From: Streptomyces sclerotialus
GTDB lineage: Bacteria > Actinomycetota > Actinomycetes > Streptomycetales > Streptomycetaceae
Assembly: GCA_000719105.1 (NCBI GenBank)
Contig: JODX01000003.1
Coordinates: 124,001 to 188,000, forward strand
Direction: 5' to 3'
Length of the DNA stretch: 64,000 nucleotides
Positions 1 through 9,400 of the stretch are shown piece after piece (position 1 is the stretch's first letter; every line of letters starts with the position of its first letter). The position numbers and the translations under genes are program-made. The notes under the pieces are model-generated. The model did no database searches. It was not told the origin of the DNA and worked only from the letters and a program-made list of their open reading frames with translations.

Positions 1-181
1 GCAGCAGCTCGGCGGCGGCTTCGCCGTCCTCGCGGGTCAGGCGGCGGACTCGCTCGACGAGGTCGAGGAGCTCGGGGCCTTCCTGCCGGACGAGTGTCTC
101 GCCCAGCAGGTCGCCGAGGCGGCGGATGTCGGCACGCAGCTCACTGCTGACCGTCGTGGTCTGGTCGTCGGCACTGCTCAC
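1..181 (-). CDS. ppc: Phosphoenolpyruvate carboxylase, N-terminal fragment
   Basis: Only the first 60 codons are inside the window; the gene runs off the left edge. The full enzyme carboxylates PEP to oxaloacetate to refill the TCA cycle. The GTG start at 181 has AAGGAG eight bases upstream. The reading contains LRADIRRLGDLLGETL, which I recognise as the N-terminus of actinobacterial PEP carboxylase. No catalytic residue is visible in this piece, so the call rests on this N-terminal similarity and on the desaturase neighbour, which sits beside ppc in Streptomyces as I remember it. The gene is divergent from the desaturase. Confidence 0.78.
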   Translation of the reverse strand, partial: MSSADDQTTTVSSELRADIRRLGDLLGETLVRQEGPELLDLVERVRRLTREDGEAAAELL

Positions 182-397
182 AGGTGCGGCTCCTTGCAGT
201 TGCAGTGTTGAAGCTCGTCTGGGAGGGAACCCGGGTGCAGGCCGGTCGGCTGCGCCGCGTGCGGCCGGGCATCCGGGCAGGGAAACACAGCGGACCGCGC
301 TGTCCGACCGATTCAAGGATAGGTGTCGATGGGGACGCGCAGGTTCACGGGCCCTTGCCGCCGGGCGCCGCGCTGCCATACTTACGATGCCGTAGGT

Positions 398-409
398 TAC
401 GGAACCGTA
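398..409. promoter_or_regulatory. Inverted repeat upstream of the desaturase, candidate TetR operator
   Basis: The gap 182-483 (about 300 bases) holds no gene. At 398-409 TACGG and CCGTA are perfect inverted repeats around AA, inside a wider GGTT-N4-AACC symmetry. A possible promoter (TTGCCG at 355-360, 16 bases, CATACT at 377-382) lies just upstream, so the repeat would cover the start of transcription. The TetR gene directly behind the desaturase is the obvious candidate ligand. This is inference from position and symmetry. Confidence 0.45.
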
Positions 410-483
410 GGGAACGCATCCATGCCCCACAGGCCGTTGCCGCAGGCATCCGCCTCGACCCTCGACCCCACAGGGGACGCTCC

Positions 484-1611
484 ATGACCACAAGCTCCGA
501 TGTGATCGAAGACGCCCCGTCGGACGATCCCAAAGGAACCAAGGCATCCACGGCATCCACGACTCCCATGGCATCCACGGCGTCCGAGGGCGCCGCGGAA
601 CCTGGGGTCTCCGCAGCCTCCCCGGCCGACGCGGCTGATCCGGCGGCCGTCTCCCGGCCGCTCTCGGCCACGCTGGGCGGCGAGCAGAAGCGTTCGATCG
701 AGCAGATCACGCTGCTGGCGTTCATCACCGTCCCGTTCCTGGCACTGGTGGCGGCGGTACCGCTGGCCTGGGGCTGGGGCGTGAGCTGGCTGGACCTCGG
801 CCTGCTGGTGTTCTTCTACTTCCTGGGCTGCCACGGCATCACGATCGGCTTCCATCGTCATTTCACGCACGGTTCGTTCAAGGCGAAGCGCCCGCTGAAG
901 GTCGCGCTGGCGATCGCGGGCTCGATGGCGGTCGAGGGGCCGCTGGTGCGCTGGGTGGCGGACCACCGCAAGCACCACAAGTTCTCCGACGCCGAGGGCG
1001 ATCCCCACTCGCCCTGGCGCTACGGGGAAACGGTCCCGGCGCTGCTGAAGGGCCTGTGGTGGGCGCACCTCGGCTGGATGTTCGACGAGGAGCAGACGCC
1101 GCAGGACAAGTACGCCCCGGACCTGATCAAGGACCGGACGCTCCGGGCGGTCTCGCGGCAGTTCGTCCTGTGGACGACGGTGTCCCTCGCCCTCCCCGCG
1201 CTGATCGGCGGCCTGGTGACGATGTCGTGGTGGGGCGCGTTCACGGCGTTCTTCTGGGGCTCCCTGGTGCGGGTGGCCCTCCTCCACCACGTCACCTGGT
1301 CGATCAACTCGATCTGCCACGCGGTCGGCAAGCGCCCGTTCAAGTCGCGTGACCGCTCCGGCAACGTGTGGTGGCTGGCCGTCCTCTCCTGCGGCGAGTC
1401 CTGGCACAACCTGCACCACGCGGACCCGACCTCCGCGCGGCACGGCGTGGAGCGCGGCCAGCTGGACTCCTCCGCCCGTCTCATCCGCTGGTTCGAGCAG
1501 CTCGGCTGGGCGTACGACGTGCGCTGGCCGTCACGCTCGCGTATCGATTCCCGCCGCAACACGGACCGGGACAGCTCCCGGCGCAAGAAGGCGGCCGTCA
1601 ACGCGGCATGA
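484..1611 (+). CDS. Membrane fatty-acid desaturase (acyl-CoA/lipid delta-9 type)
   Basis: A 375-residue membrane di-iron desaturase that would introduce a double bond into a fatty acyl chain, using O2 and reductant. The three histidine boxes are intact: HRHFTH at 124-129, HRKHH at 161-165 and HNLHH at 308-312. Hydrophobic segments flank the first and third boxes. The first ~60 residues are low-complexity Ala/Ser/Thr/Pro-rich and probably disordered. The ATG at 484 is chosen because AGGGGAC lies six bases upstream; earlier in-frame codons would add a stretch unlike the family. A TetR gene follows after only seven bases, suggesting co-transcription and feedback control of unsaturation. Confidence 0.9.
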   Translation: MTTSSDVIEDAPSDDPKGTKASTASTTPMASTASEGAAEPGVSAASPADAADPAAVSRPLSATLGGEQKRSIEQITLLAFITVPFLALVAAVPLAWGWGVSWLDLGLLVFFYFLGCHGITIGFHRHFTHGSFKAKRPLKVALAIAGSMAVEGPLVRWVADHRKHHKFSDAEGDPHSPWRYGETVPALLKGLWWAHLGWMFDEEQTPQDKYAPDLIKDRTLRAVSRQFVLWTTVSLALPALIGGLVTMSWWGAFTAFFWGSLVRVALLHHVTWSINSICHAVGKRPFKSRDRSGNVWWLAVLSCGESWHNLHHADPTSARHGVERGQLDSSARLIRWFEQLGWAYDVRWPSRSRIDSRRNTDRDSSRRKKAAVNAA

Positions 1612-1618
1612 TGGGCGG

Positions 1619-2284
1619 GTGGCGACCGACTCGAGCAGTAATCCCAGCAGCGACAAGCAGCGGCGCACTCGCCGGACCCGGATGACGGGTGCCGAGAGAC
1701 GCCAGCAGCTCCTGGAGATCGGTCGTACGCTCTTCGCCGCCAAGGGTTTCGAGGGCACGTCGGTGGAGGAGATCGCGGCGAAGGCCGGGGTCTCCAAGCC
1801 GGTGGTGTACGAGCACTTCGGCGGCAAGGAGGGCCTGTACGCAGTGGTGGTGGACCGGGAGATGCGCCGTCTGCTGGACATGGTGACCAGCTCCCTGACG
1901 GCCGGCCACCCCCGCGAGCTGTGCGAGCAGGCCGCCTTCGCCCTCCTGGACTACATCGAGGAGTACACGGACGGCTTCCGCATCCTGGTCCGCGACTCCC
2001 CCATCCCCCAGTCCACGGGTTCCTTCGCGTCGCTCATCTCGGACATCGCCACGCAGGTGGAGGACATCCTGGGCCGCGAGTTCAAGAGCCGCGGCTTCGA
2101 CCCGAAGCTCGCCCCCCTGTACGCCCAGGCTCTGGTGGGCATGGTCGCCCTGACGGGCCAGTGGTGGCTGGACGTGCGCCGCCCGAAGAAGGCGGAGGTG
2201 GCGGCGCATCTGGTGAACCTGGCGTGGCACGGGCTGGACGGTCTGGAGCAGAAGCCGCGGCTGATAGGGCACCGCAAGAACTGA
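1619..2284 (+). CDS. TetR-family transcriptional regulator
   Basis: A 221-residue TetR repressor. After a basic N-terminal tail the helix-turn-helix reads GTSVEEIAAKAGVSKPVVYE at about residues 48-67, followed by HFGGKEGLY, the usual start of helix 4. The C-terminal part is the variable ligand-binding helical domain. The GTG at 1619 lies seven bases after the desaturase stop, so translation is probably coupled. By context it likely senses acyl-CoA or fatty acid and controls the desaturase through the repeat at 398-409; the ligand is not visible in the sequence. Confidence 0.85.
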   Translation: MATDSSSNPSSDKQRRTRRTRMTGAERRQQLLEIGRTLFAAKGFEGTSVEEIAAKAGVSKPVVYEHFGGKEGLYAVVVDREMRRLLDMVTSSLTAGHPRELCEQAAFALLDYIEEYTDGFRILVRDSPIPQSTGSFASLISDIATQVEDILGREFKSRGFDPKLAPLYAQALVGMVALTGQWWLDVRRPKKAEVAAHLVNLAWHGLDGLEQKPRLIGHRKN

Positions 2285-2308
2285 GACGGCCGTATCCGCG
2301 GTGCCGCG

Positions 2309-3124
2309 TCACGGGTGTCTGCGCGCCACCGCGAACACCCGGCGGAACGGGAAGACGGTGCCGTGCGCACGCGCCGGGTACGCCTCCCGCAGCAGTGCCC
2401 GGTACTCCTCGACGAAGGGCTCCGTGTCCTCGCCCAGTTCGGTGAGCACCGGCCTGAGCCCCGTCCCCTTCACCCAGTCCAGCACCGCGTCCTCCCCTTG
2501 GAGAATCTGCTGGTACGTCGTCTCCCAGACGTCCACCTCGCAGCCGAGCCCTGCAAGGGTCTCCAGGTAGACGGCGGGCGCGTGGACCGCGTCCTCGTGG
2601 CGGAGCACCCCGGCGAGGCGGTCCCGCCAGCGTGCCGAGCCGGCCAGTTCGCGCATCAGCCGGTGGCTGGGCGCGTCGAAGTTGCCGGGCACCTGGAAGG
2701 CGAGGACGCCGCCGGGTGCCAGGGTGTCCACCCAGGCGGGGAAGCGGTCGAGGTGCCCGGGTACCCACTGGAGGGCGGCGTTGCTGGCGATCAGGTCGTA
2801 CGGCTCCGGGGGCGCCCAGGTGAGGACGTCGGCGGACGCGAAGTCGAGGCGGCCGCCGCCCGGGGTGGGGCCGGCCAGGGGCTCCGCCTCGGCGAGCATC
2901 TGCGGTGAGTTGTCCAGCCCCGTGATGTGTGCGGTGGGCCAGCGGTCGGCGAGCAGCCGGGTGACGTTGCCGGGGCCGCAGCCGAGGTCGGCGATGCGGG
3001 GGTGCCCGTCCTGCTCGCCGGGCAGGGCGGGTACGTGGGCCAGCAGGTCGAGGAAGGCGCGGGCGCGGTGGCCGGCGTGGCGCAGGTACTGGTGCGGGTC
3101 CCAGACGGGAGTGGTGGCGGGCAC
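2309..3124 (-). CDS. tam: Trans-aconitate 2-methyltransferase
   Basis: A 271-residue class I SAM-dependent methyltransferase. The SAM-binding motif I IADLGCGPGNVTRLLADRWP is clear in the N-terminal third, followed by GLDNSPQMLAEA (motif II). The opening WDPHQYLRHAGHRARAFLDL is typical of Tam, which methyl-esterifies trans-aconitate, a toxic by-product of the aconitase step. The GTG at 3124 is preceded by GAGGAG seven bases upstream. The gene is divergent from a MarR gene, with a strong palindrome between them. Confidence 0.82.
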   Translation of the reverse strand: MPATTPVWDPHQYLRHAGHRARAFLDLLAHVPALPGEQDGHPRIADLGCGPGNVTRLLADRWPTAHITGLDNSPQMLAEAEPLAGPTPGGGRLDFASADVLTWAPPEPYDLIASNAALQWVPGHLDRFPAWVDTLAPGGVLAFQVPGNFDAPSHRLMRELAGSARWRDRLAGVLRHEDAVHAPAVYLETLAGLGCEVDVWETTYQQILQGEDAVLDWVKGTGLRPVLTELGEDTEPFVEEYRALLREAYPARAHGTVFPFRRVFAVARRHP

Positions 3125-3187
3125 GGCGTGACTCCTCGTGAGTGGTCTCCTCGGTCGCGCCCACTGTCGTACGGGGCAAATCTCGAA

Positions 3188-3202
3188 GTCAAGTAACTTG
3201 AC
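3188..3202. promoter_or_regulatory. Perfect 7-bp palindrome between tam and the MarR gene, probable MarR operator
   Basis: GTCAAGT and ACTTGAC form a perfect inverted repeat around a single A at 3188-3202. A further ACTTGA half-site lies at 3211-3216, and a near-repeat ACTT(g/c)ACATCGACA occurs twice between 3196 and 3240. Such sites are typical for MarR dimers, and the position between divergent genes suggests autoregulation plus control of tam. Protein binding is inferred. Confidence 0.6.
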
Positions 3203-3259
3203 ATCGACAAACTTGACTCCAAGAGACTTCACATCGACACAACCACTACACTGATCTCC

Positions 3260-3757
3260 ATGGAGGACGAGGTCGATCGACTGGTCGCAGCGTGGCGCCG
3301 CGAGCGCCCGGACCTCGATGTGGAGCCGCTGGAAGTGCTCAGCCGGGTGAGCAGGCTGGCCCGGCACCTGGACCGCGCCCGCAGACTGGCGTTCTCCGAG
3401 CACAACCTGGAGCCGTGGGAGTTCGACGTCCTGACCGCGCTCCGGCGCGCCGGGTCCCCGTACCAGCTCTCGCCCGGTCAGCTCCTCACCCAGACGCTCG
3501 TGACCTCGGGCACGATGACGAACCGTATCGACCGGCTCGCCAAGAAGGGCCTGGTGGAGCGGCTGCCCGACCCCAGCGACCGGCGGGGCGTGCTGGTCCG
3601 GCTCACGGACGAGGGCCGGGACCGTGCGGACCAGGCCCTCGCGGGGCTGCTGGAGCAGGAGCGGGCGATCCTCGCCGAGCTGTCCCGCACCCAGCGGGGT
3701 GAACTGGCCGGGCTGCTACGCCAGCTGACCGCCCCGTTCGACAACATCCCCGGCTAG
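3260..3757 (+). CDS. MarR-family transcriptional regulator
   Basis: A 165-residue winged-helix regulator. The DNA-binding core is seen in LLTQTLVTSGTMTNRIDRL (recognition helix) followed by the wing KKGLVERLPDPSDRRGVLVR, with the conserved DxRxxxV signature. Flanking helices make the dimer interface. The ATG at 3260 is the natural start. The operator-like palindrome at 3188-3202 lies just upstream. Its 3' end overlaps the convergent response-regulator gene by 42 bases. Confidence 0.88.
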   Translation: MEDEVDRLVAAWRRERPDLDVEPLEVLSRVSRLARHLDRARRLAFSEHNLEPWEFDVLTALRRAGSPYQLSPGQLLTQTLVTSGTMTNRIDRLAKKGLVERLPDPSDRRGVLVRLTDEGRDRADQALAGLLEQERAILAELSRTQRGELAGLLRQLTAPFDNIPG

Positions 3758-4483
3758 GTCGACGGGCCCGACCCCGGCGCGCCGGGCGAGGGCCACGGCG
3801 GCGAGGGTGGAGTGGACGCCCAGCTTCCCGAGGACGTTCTGCATATGGGTACGGACCGTGTGCGGGGAGAGGAACAGCCGCTCGGCGACGGCCTTGCGCC
3901 CGAGACCGGCCACCATGCAGCGCAGCACCTCGCGCTCGCGCGGGGTGAGGGACTCCACCAGCCGCTCGCTCTCGGTGCGGTGCTTGCGCGCGGCGGTGAG
4001 TTCGCGGAGCACTCCGGTGAGCAGCGCGGGTGGCAGGTGCGTCTCGTCGCGCAGCACGCCGCGGATGACGGTGAGCAGCCGGGACAGCGAGCAGTCCTTG
4101 GCGACCCAGCCGGAGGCGCCGGCCTGCAGGGCGAGGGCGGCCCGCCGCGGGTCGTCCTTCTCCGCCAGCACGACGGTGCGTACGCTCGGCTGCCCGGTGC
4201 GCACCCCGGCGACGAGCGAGATGCCGTCGACGAGCCCTTCCTCGTTGCCCTCCTGTACGGGCACGGCGGGGCGCGATCCGGGGACGTTGCCCCCCAGATC
4301 GGCGTCGACGAGCATGACGTCGAACTTGCGCCCCTCCGCCGCCGCGCGCTCCAGTGAGCGCAGCGCGGCGGGGCCGCTGCCGGCCGCGGAGACCTCGACG
4401 TCCGGCTCGGCGGCGAGGGCCGCGGCGAGCGACTCGGCGAAGATGCGGTGGTCGTCGACGACCAGGACTCGGATGCGAACCAC
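3716..4483 (-). CDS. Orphan LuxR/NarL-type response regulator
   Basis: A 255-residue two-domain regulator. The receiver has the acidic pair DD at 10-11, probable phosphoacceptor D60 in FDVMLVDADLGG, and the conserved Lys in VAKDCS. Between D60 and the next strand there is an insertion of ~18 residues (PGSRPAVPVQEGNEEGLV) compared with standard receivers. The C-terminal HTH begins at SLTPREREVLRCMVAGL and ends KLGVHSTLAAVALARR. The GTG at 4483 has AAGGGGG four bases upstream. No kinase gene is adjacent, so the partner is unknown. The tail overlaps the MarR gene by 42 bases. Confidence 0.85.
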   Translation of the reverse strand: MVRIRVLVVDDHRIFAESLAAALAAEPDVEVSAAGSGPAALRSLERAAAEGRKFDVMLVDADLGGNVPGSRPAVPVQEGNEEGLVDGISLVAGVRTGQPSVRTVVLAEKDDPRRAALALQAGASGWVAKDCSLSRLLTVIRGVLRDETHLPPALLTGVLRELTAARKHRTESERLVESLTPREREVLRCMVAGLGRKAVAERLFLSPHTVRTHMQNVLGKLGVHSTLAAVALARRAGVGPVDLAGDVVERGGQLA

Positions 4484-4780
4484 AAAACCCCCTTCCCCAA
4501 GCTCCTGAAGGAGCAGGGGAGACCCAAAAGGTCGGTCGGGGGACGGCCGGCGCAGGTACGGCGCCCGGGGTGTGCCCCGGGCCTCGCGAACGCGAACCGG
4601 GAACGGGGTGCCGCGGCCGCACGGCCGCCGCCGTGCCGCAACCGCTGCCCCCACTCCGGGCGTCGTACCCGACTCTTTCGCCCCCTGATCGGCACCGGCC
4701 CCCACCGGTGCTGCTCATCAGGGTAAGGCCGGGGGCGGGGAGTGGAAGGTAATTTGCAGAACTGATTGGCCGAGCCGTTT

Positions 4781-5236
4781 ATGGTGAGCCGCGTGTTTCG
4801 TATCGAGACAGAAGTCGACAAACAGCGCACCCAGTTGCTGCGCTCCCGCCTCCGGGACACCAACACGGCGGCGTCCCCCGTCCTTCGCTCCCTGCGCGGC
4901 ACCCCGCACGAACGAGAGGTTCCGCTCCAGGTCTGGGCGCTGGACGCGGCCGGTGACCTCGCCGGTGGCCTGGTCGGCCACACCTGGGCGGGCTGGCTCC
5001 ACGTGACCTATCTGTGGGTCGACGAACCCCATCGCGGGGCGGGGCTCGGCTCCCGGATTCTGTCCGAGACCGAACGCATCGCCCACGCGGAACGCGGCTG
5101 CCGCGGCTCCCGCCTGGAGACCTGGGACTTCCAGGCCCCCGGCTTCTACCGGATGCACGGCTACGAGGTGGTGTGCGTGATCCCCGACTATCCGCCGGGG
5201 ATCACGGAGTACACGTTGACGAAGCGGCTGGGCTGA
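4781..5236 (+). CDS. GNAT-family N-acetyltransferase
   Basis: A 151-residue single-domain acetyltransferase. The acetyl-CoA site is the HRGAGLGSRIL loop (the R-x-x-G-x-G/A signature) after the strand HVTYLWVDEPH; the C-terminal part GFYRMHGYEVV is the usual last helix-strand of the fold. The substrate cannot be read from the sequence. The start could be ATG 4781 or the nearby GTG codons at 4784 or 4793; no strong Shine-Dalgarno separates them. The 297-base gap before it holds no gene, only GC-rich sequence and an AT-richer stretch around 4750-4780. Confidence 0.75.
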   Translation: MVSRVFRIETEVDKQRTQLLRSRLRDTNTAASPVLRSLRGTPHEREVPLQVWALDAAGDLAGGLVGHTWAGWLHVTYLWVDEPHRGAGLGSRILSETERIAHAERGCRGSRLETWDFQAPGFYRMHGYEVVCVIPDYPPGITEYTLTKRLG

Positions 5237-5306
5237 CCGGCGGGGGCGGGCCGGGGGCGGGCGTGGCCGGCCCCGGCCCGTCAGCGGCCCGCGCACGCCG
5301 CCCGGT

Positions 5307-6404
5307 TCACCGTCCGGCCGCCAGGCCCTCCCGCACCGCTCCGTACGCCGGCTTCCGCCCGAACTCCTCGTCCATGAGCGTCGCCGCGCCCTCCTCCGGG
5401 AAGACGCCCGGCACCCACGAGTACTTGTCGGTGAAGCCCCAGACGGTGAACGACTTGCAGCTGCGAGCGTTCAGACAGGCGTCCAGCAAACTCCGGAAGT
5501 ACGTCGCCTGGGTCGCCAGCTTCGCCTCGTCCGCGGGCATGATCACGCGTACGTCGACCTCCGTGAAGGCCGTCTGCAGACCGAGGGCACCGAAGCGGGC
5601 GAGATTCTCCGCGACCTGCCCCGGGAAGCCGTACTGCGTCGCCAGGTGCCCCTGGATGCCGAAGCCCTGGACCGGGACGCCCTCGGCGAGCAACTGCTTC
5701 GCCAGGTCGTAGTAGGCGGTGGACTTCGCGTTGACGCCCTCGACGTTGTAGTCGTTCATGAAGAGCTTCGCCTTGGGGTCGGCCGCGTGGGCCCAGCGGA
5801 AGGCGTCGGCGATGTAGGACGGGCCGAGCTGCTGGAGCCAGATCGAGTTGCGGTAGCTGCCGTCCTCCTCGAAGATCTCGTTGACCACGTCCCACTGCTG
5901 GATGCGGCCCTTGTAGCGCTTGACCTCCTTGGTGATGTGCTCGCGCAGGATCGACCGGAGTTCGGCCTTGCCGATCGAGCCGTCCTCGACGCCCGTCGTC
6001 AGCCAGGCCGGGAGCTGGCTGTGCCAGACGAGGGTGTGGCCGCGCACCACCTGGCCGTTGCGGTGGGCGAAGCGGACCAGCTCGTCCGCCTGCGTCCAGT
6101 CGTACTCGCCGCGCTCCGGCTCGACCGACTCCCACTTCATGGCGTTCTCGGCGGTCACCGAGTTGAACTCGCGGGCGGTGATGCTGCGGTACGTCGCGTC
6201 CTCGGCGAGCGCCGTCCCGTCCACGGCGGTGCCGATCTTCACGTGGGCGCGGTCGGCCAGCGCGCGCAGCGTTGCCGGGGAGTGCGGGCGGTCGGGGGCG
6301 GCCGAGGCCGGCTGGACGGCGGCGCCCGTGACCAGGAGCGCGCCGCTCAGCAGGGCGAGCGCGGGGAGGCGGAAGCGGCGGGTCCGTCGGTTCCGTCGGT
6401 TCAT
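5307..6404 (-). CDS. Secreted GH10 endo-1,4-beta-xylanase
   Basis: A 365-residue secreted xylanase that cuts the beta-1,4-xylan backbone. A basic N-terminus (RRNRRTRRFR) and the hydrophobic stretch LALLSGALLVTGAA ending ASA form the signal peptide. The GH10 domain fills the rest: general acid/base E176 in WDVVNE and nucleophile E282 in FTEVDVR are both present. Unlike many streptomycete xylanases there is no carbohydrate-binding module. ATG 6404 is preferred over ATG 6428 because AAGGGA lies ten bases upstream. It follows the GH115 gene by 44 bases, so the two are probably one operon. Confidence 0.92.
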   Translation of the reverse strand: MNRRNRRTRRFRLPALALLSGALLVTGAAVQPASAAPDRPHSPATLRALADRAHVKIGTAVDGTALAEDATYRSITAREFNSVTAENAMKWESVEPERGEYDWTQADELVRFAHRNGQVVRGHTLVWHSQLPAWLTTGVEDGSIGKAELRSILREHITKEVKRYKGRIQQWDVVNEIFEEDGSYRNSIWLQQLGPSYIADAFRWAHAADPKAKLFMNDYNVEGVNAKSTAYYDLAKQLLAEGVPVQGFGIQGHLATQYGFPGQVAENLARFGALGLQTAFTEVDVRVIMPADEAKLATQATYFRSLLDACLNARSCKSFTVWGFTDKYSWVPGVFPEEGAATLMDEEFGRKPAYGAVREGLAAGR

Positions 6405-6448
6405 GTGCGGGTGGTCCCTTCTCATCACTTACTGGGTGTTCGGGTCGG

Positions 6449-9400
6449 TCAGCGGATGCGGTGGCTCTCCAGGGGGCCGAGGTAGGTCGGTGTGAGCCCG
6501 CCCGTGTCGATCACCAGCCGCTGCAGCACGACCGTGGGGTCGACCATCCAGAACTTCAGCCGGTGGACCCCGGCGCGGGCGATCGTGTGCCGTGTCCCCG
6601 TCACGTTGACGTTGTCGGAGGTGTGGCGTGCCCACTGCTTGTTCATCAGGCCGTCGTCGGCTCCCGTGCTCGCGATGACGTCCACGGTCTGCGGGGTGTC
6701 GTCGCCGAAGGAGACCGCGTAGCGCAGTCCGCTCGTCGGCAGGACGGGGTTGCGCGGGGAGAGGTGGGCGTAAACCGTCACTTCGCCCGCCGCGAGCAGG
6801 CTCACCTCGTACTCCAGGCGCGGGCCGGACCCGCCGGGCGTCTGCGGGGCCGCCGTGACCGGCCACGGCGTCATGCCCGCACCCGTACGGCCGATGCGGT
6901 CGATGCGCCGCCAGCCCACCCCGCGCGCGCCGACGGCCCGGGTGTGGTGCTCGGCGTCGACGGCCACGTACCCGCCCGCCTCCACGAAGCCCCGCAGTCC
7001 CCGCCACGACGGCTTCTCGGCCACGGCCCGCACGGTCACCGAGGCTCCGGCCCCGTGCACCGTCACCGCGCCCTCCGCGCCGTCCTCCGGCACCCGCGCC
7101 CAGTCGACGCTCAGCTCCACCCGGACCTGCTGCTCGACCCGGCCGCGCGGGCGGTCGGCGCGCAGCCACGGCACCGACGGCTCGATCCGGTACTCGAAGG
7201 GCGTACGGCCCCGGTTGAAGACCTCGATGTACTGCTGGGGCCTGGTCTGGTACGGGCTGAAGACGGGCAGTACGGGCGCTTCCGCCCCGTCCGCCGCCCC
7301 GCCCGGCCACCACAGCCCCGAGTCGTCGGCGCCGTCGACGGCCACACCCAGCCCGGCGGCCTCGGGCAGCTCGATGCGCTCGACCTCGGGGAAGATCTCG
7401 TCCGGCAGGGCCACGTTGTCCTTCTCCGGCTGCTGCCAGCCCGCGTTCGGACCGTAGCGCTCCACGTCCCCGTACCCGATGTGCGGCTGCGTCTGGAAGC
7501 CGTTCCACTTGCCGTCCGCGACCTGGGTGTGGAAGCGGTCGGCGAGGGCGAGGTCGCGCTCCAGGCCGGCCTCGGCCTCCGCCGCCCGGTCGTTCGTCGC
7601 CGCCCGGCCCTGCGCCGCGTACAGCAGGTTCTGGAACTCGGCCTGGCGCAGCCCGTACAGATTGGCCGTGGCCTGCACCTGGTAGCCGACCAGCTCGAAC
7701 CAGGCGTCCTGGGACCGCCGCGGCAGCCGGCGCCCGACCCGGTCCGCCTCCTTCGCCAGCCCTCGCCACTCGTCCGTGACCCGCTCCAGCTCTCGGTGCG
7801 CGAAGAAGAAGGGCGTCTCCTCGTCGTCGTACACGACCGCGCTCTCGTCGCGCGTCGGGTCCTTCGCCGGGTTCAGCGTGATGCGGCGGTTGAGGAGCTC
7901 GGGCTTGCGGCGCGCCTGGAGCTGCCCGTACGCGGACAGGACCTCGGCGATGGCCTCCGCGTGCGCCGCGCCGAAGTTCTGGCGGGCGTACCGGCGCTCC
8001 CACTCCTCCAGGTCCTCCTGCCCCCACCGCTCCGGGTTCCAGGCGTAGTCGAGGAAGAACTCGGTGGGCAGTTCGTTGCCCTTGAGGTCGCCCACGTTCG
8101 TCACCCAGAGTCCGTGGTTGCCGTAGGCGTGCGCCTGGTGGAGCTGTTCCCAGAGGTTGGCGAGGTTGGCGGTGTCGACCCACTTGTAGTTGCGGCCGAC
8201 GCCCACGTAGTCGAAGTGGTAGTAGAGGCCGTAGCCGCCGGAGCGGGGCTCCTTCGGGTCCGGGTGCTTGCGGATGTTGCCCCAGTTGTCGTCGGTCAGG
8301 ACGACCGTCACGTCGTCCGGGGCGCGCAGCCCGCGGTCCCAGTAGCGCTGGACCTCCTTGTAGAGCGTCCAGACCTGCGGTATCTCGGCAAGGTCGCGGC
8401 CGGTCTCCTCGGCGATGATCTGCCGCTGGGTCGCGATGATCTCCTGCATCAGTTCGATGCCGTCGCCGTCGGGCAGGCTGGTGTCGCCGTTGCCGCGCAT
8501 CCCGAGGGTGACGACGCCCTCGAAGTCCTCGTCGACCATGCGGCGGATGCCGTCGCGCCAGTACTTCTTGACGGCTTCGGCGTTGCGGCGGAACGACCAC
8601 TCCCCCGTTCCGCCGTACGGGTCACGTCCGGGTGTCACGACGGCACCCGAGGAGTCCCGGACCGCGGGGACGGCGTGCCGGTTCCACTCCTCGATGCCCC
8701 GCATCATGGGGGCCTCGTGAGACGTGCCCATGACAATGCCGTACTCCTTGGCACGGGCGTGGTTCTGCGGATCGTCCTCGGCGAAGGCCCGTCCCCACAC
8801 GGCAGGCCAGAGGTAGTTGCCCTTCAGCCGGAGCAGCACCTCGAAGACCTTGGCGTAGAAGTCGGCGGTGAAGCCGCCGGGGTGCCCGGGCGCCTTGCCG
8901 GGCCCGAAGTACTTCGGCGCCCAGGTGCCGAGCGCCGGGTTCTCGTCGTTGATGAAGACCCCCCGGTACTTCACCGCCGGGGTGCCCTGGGTGAACCGTC
9001 CCGGCAGCACGTACAGCGCGTCCCGGTGCACCGGCTCCACGTCGTCCCACCAGTACCAGGGCGAGACCCCGATGCCGTACGAGACGTCGTACACCCCGAA
9101 GATCGTGCCGCGCGGGTCGCTGCCGGCGATGACGAGGGCGCGCTCCACCCCGGGCATCGGCCGCTCGACGACCGTCTGCAGCGAGGTCTCCCACTTGCCG
9201 CGCACCCCGGTCACATCGAGCCTGCCCGACTTCACCAGCCCGTCGATCAGCGGGCTGCGGCCGATCGTCCCGACGAGCACCGCCGTCCGGGAAACCGTGC
9301 TCCCGGGCCGGGTGCCCGTGACGCGCTCGATGTCGTCGCGGAGGTCGCCCGCGGCCCGTACGACTCCGGGGTGGTCGTCGTCACCGACCACGACCGGCAC

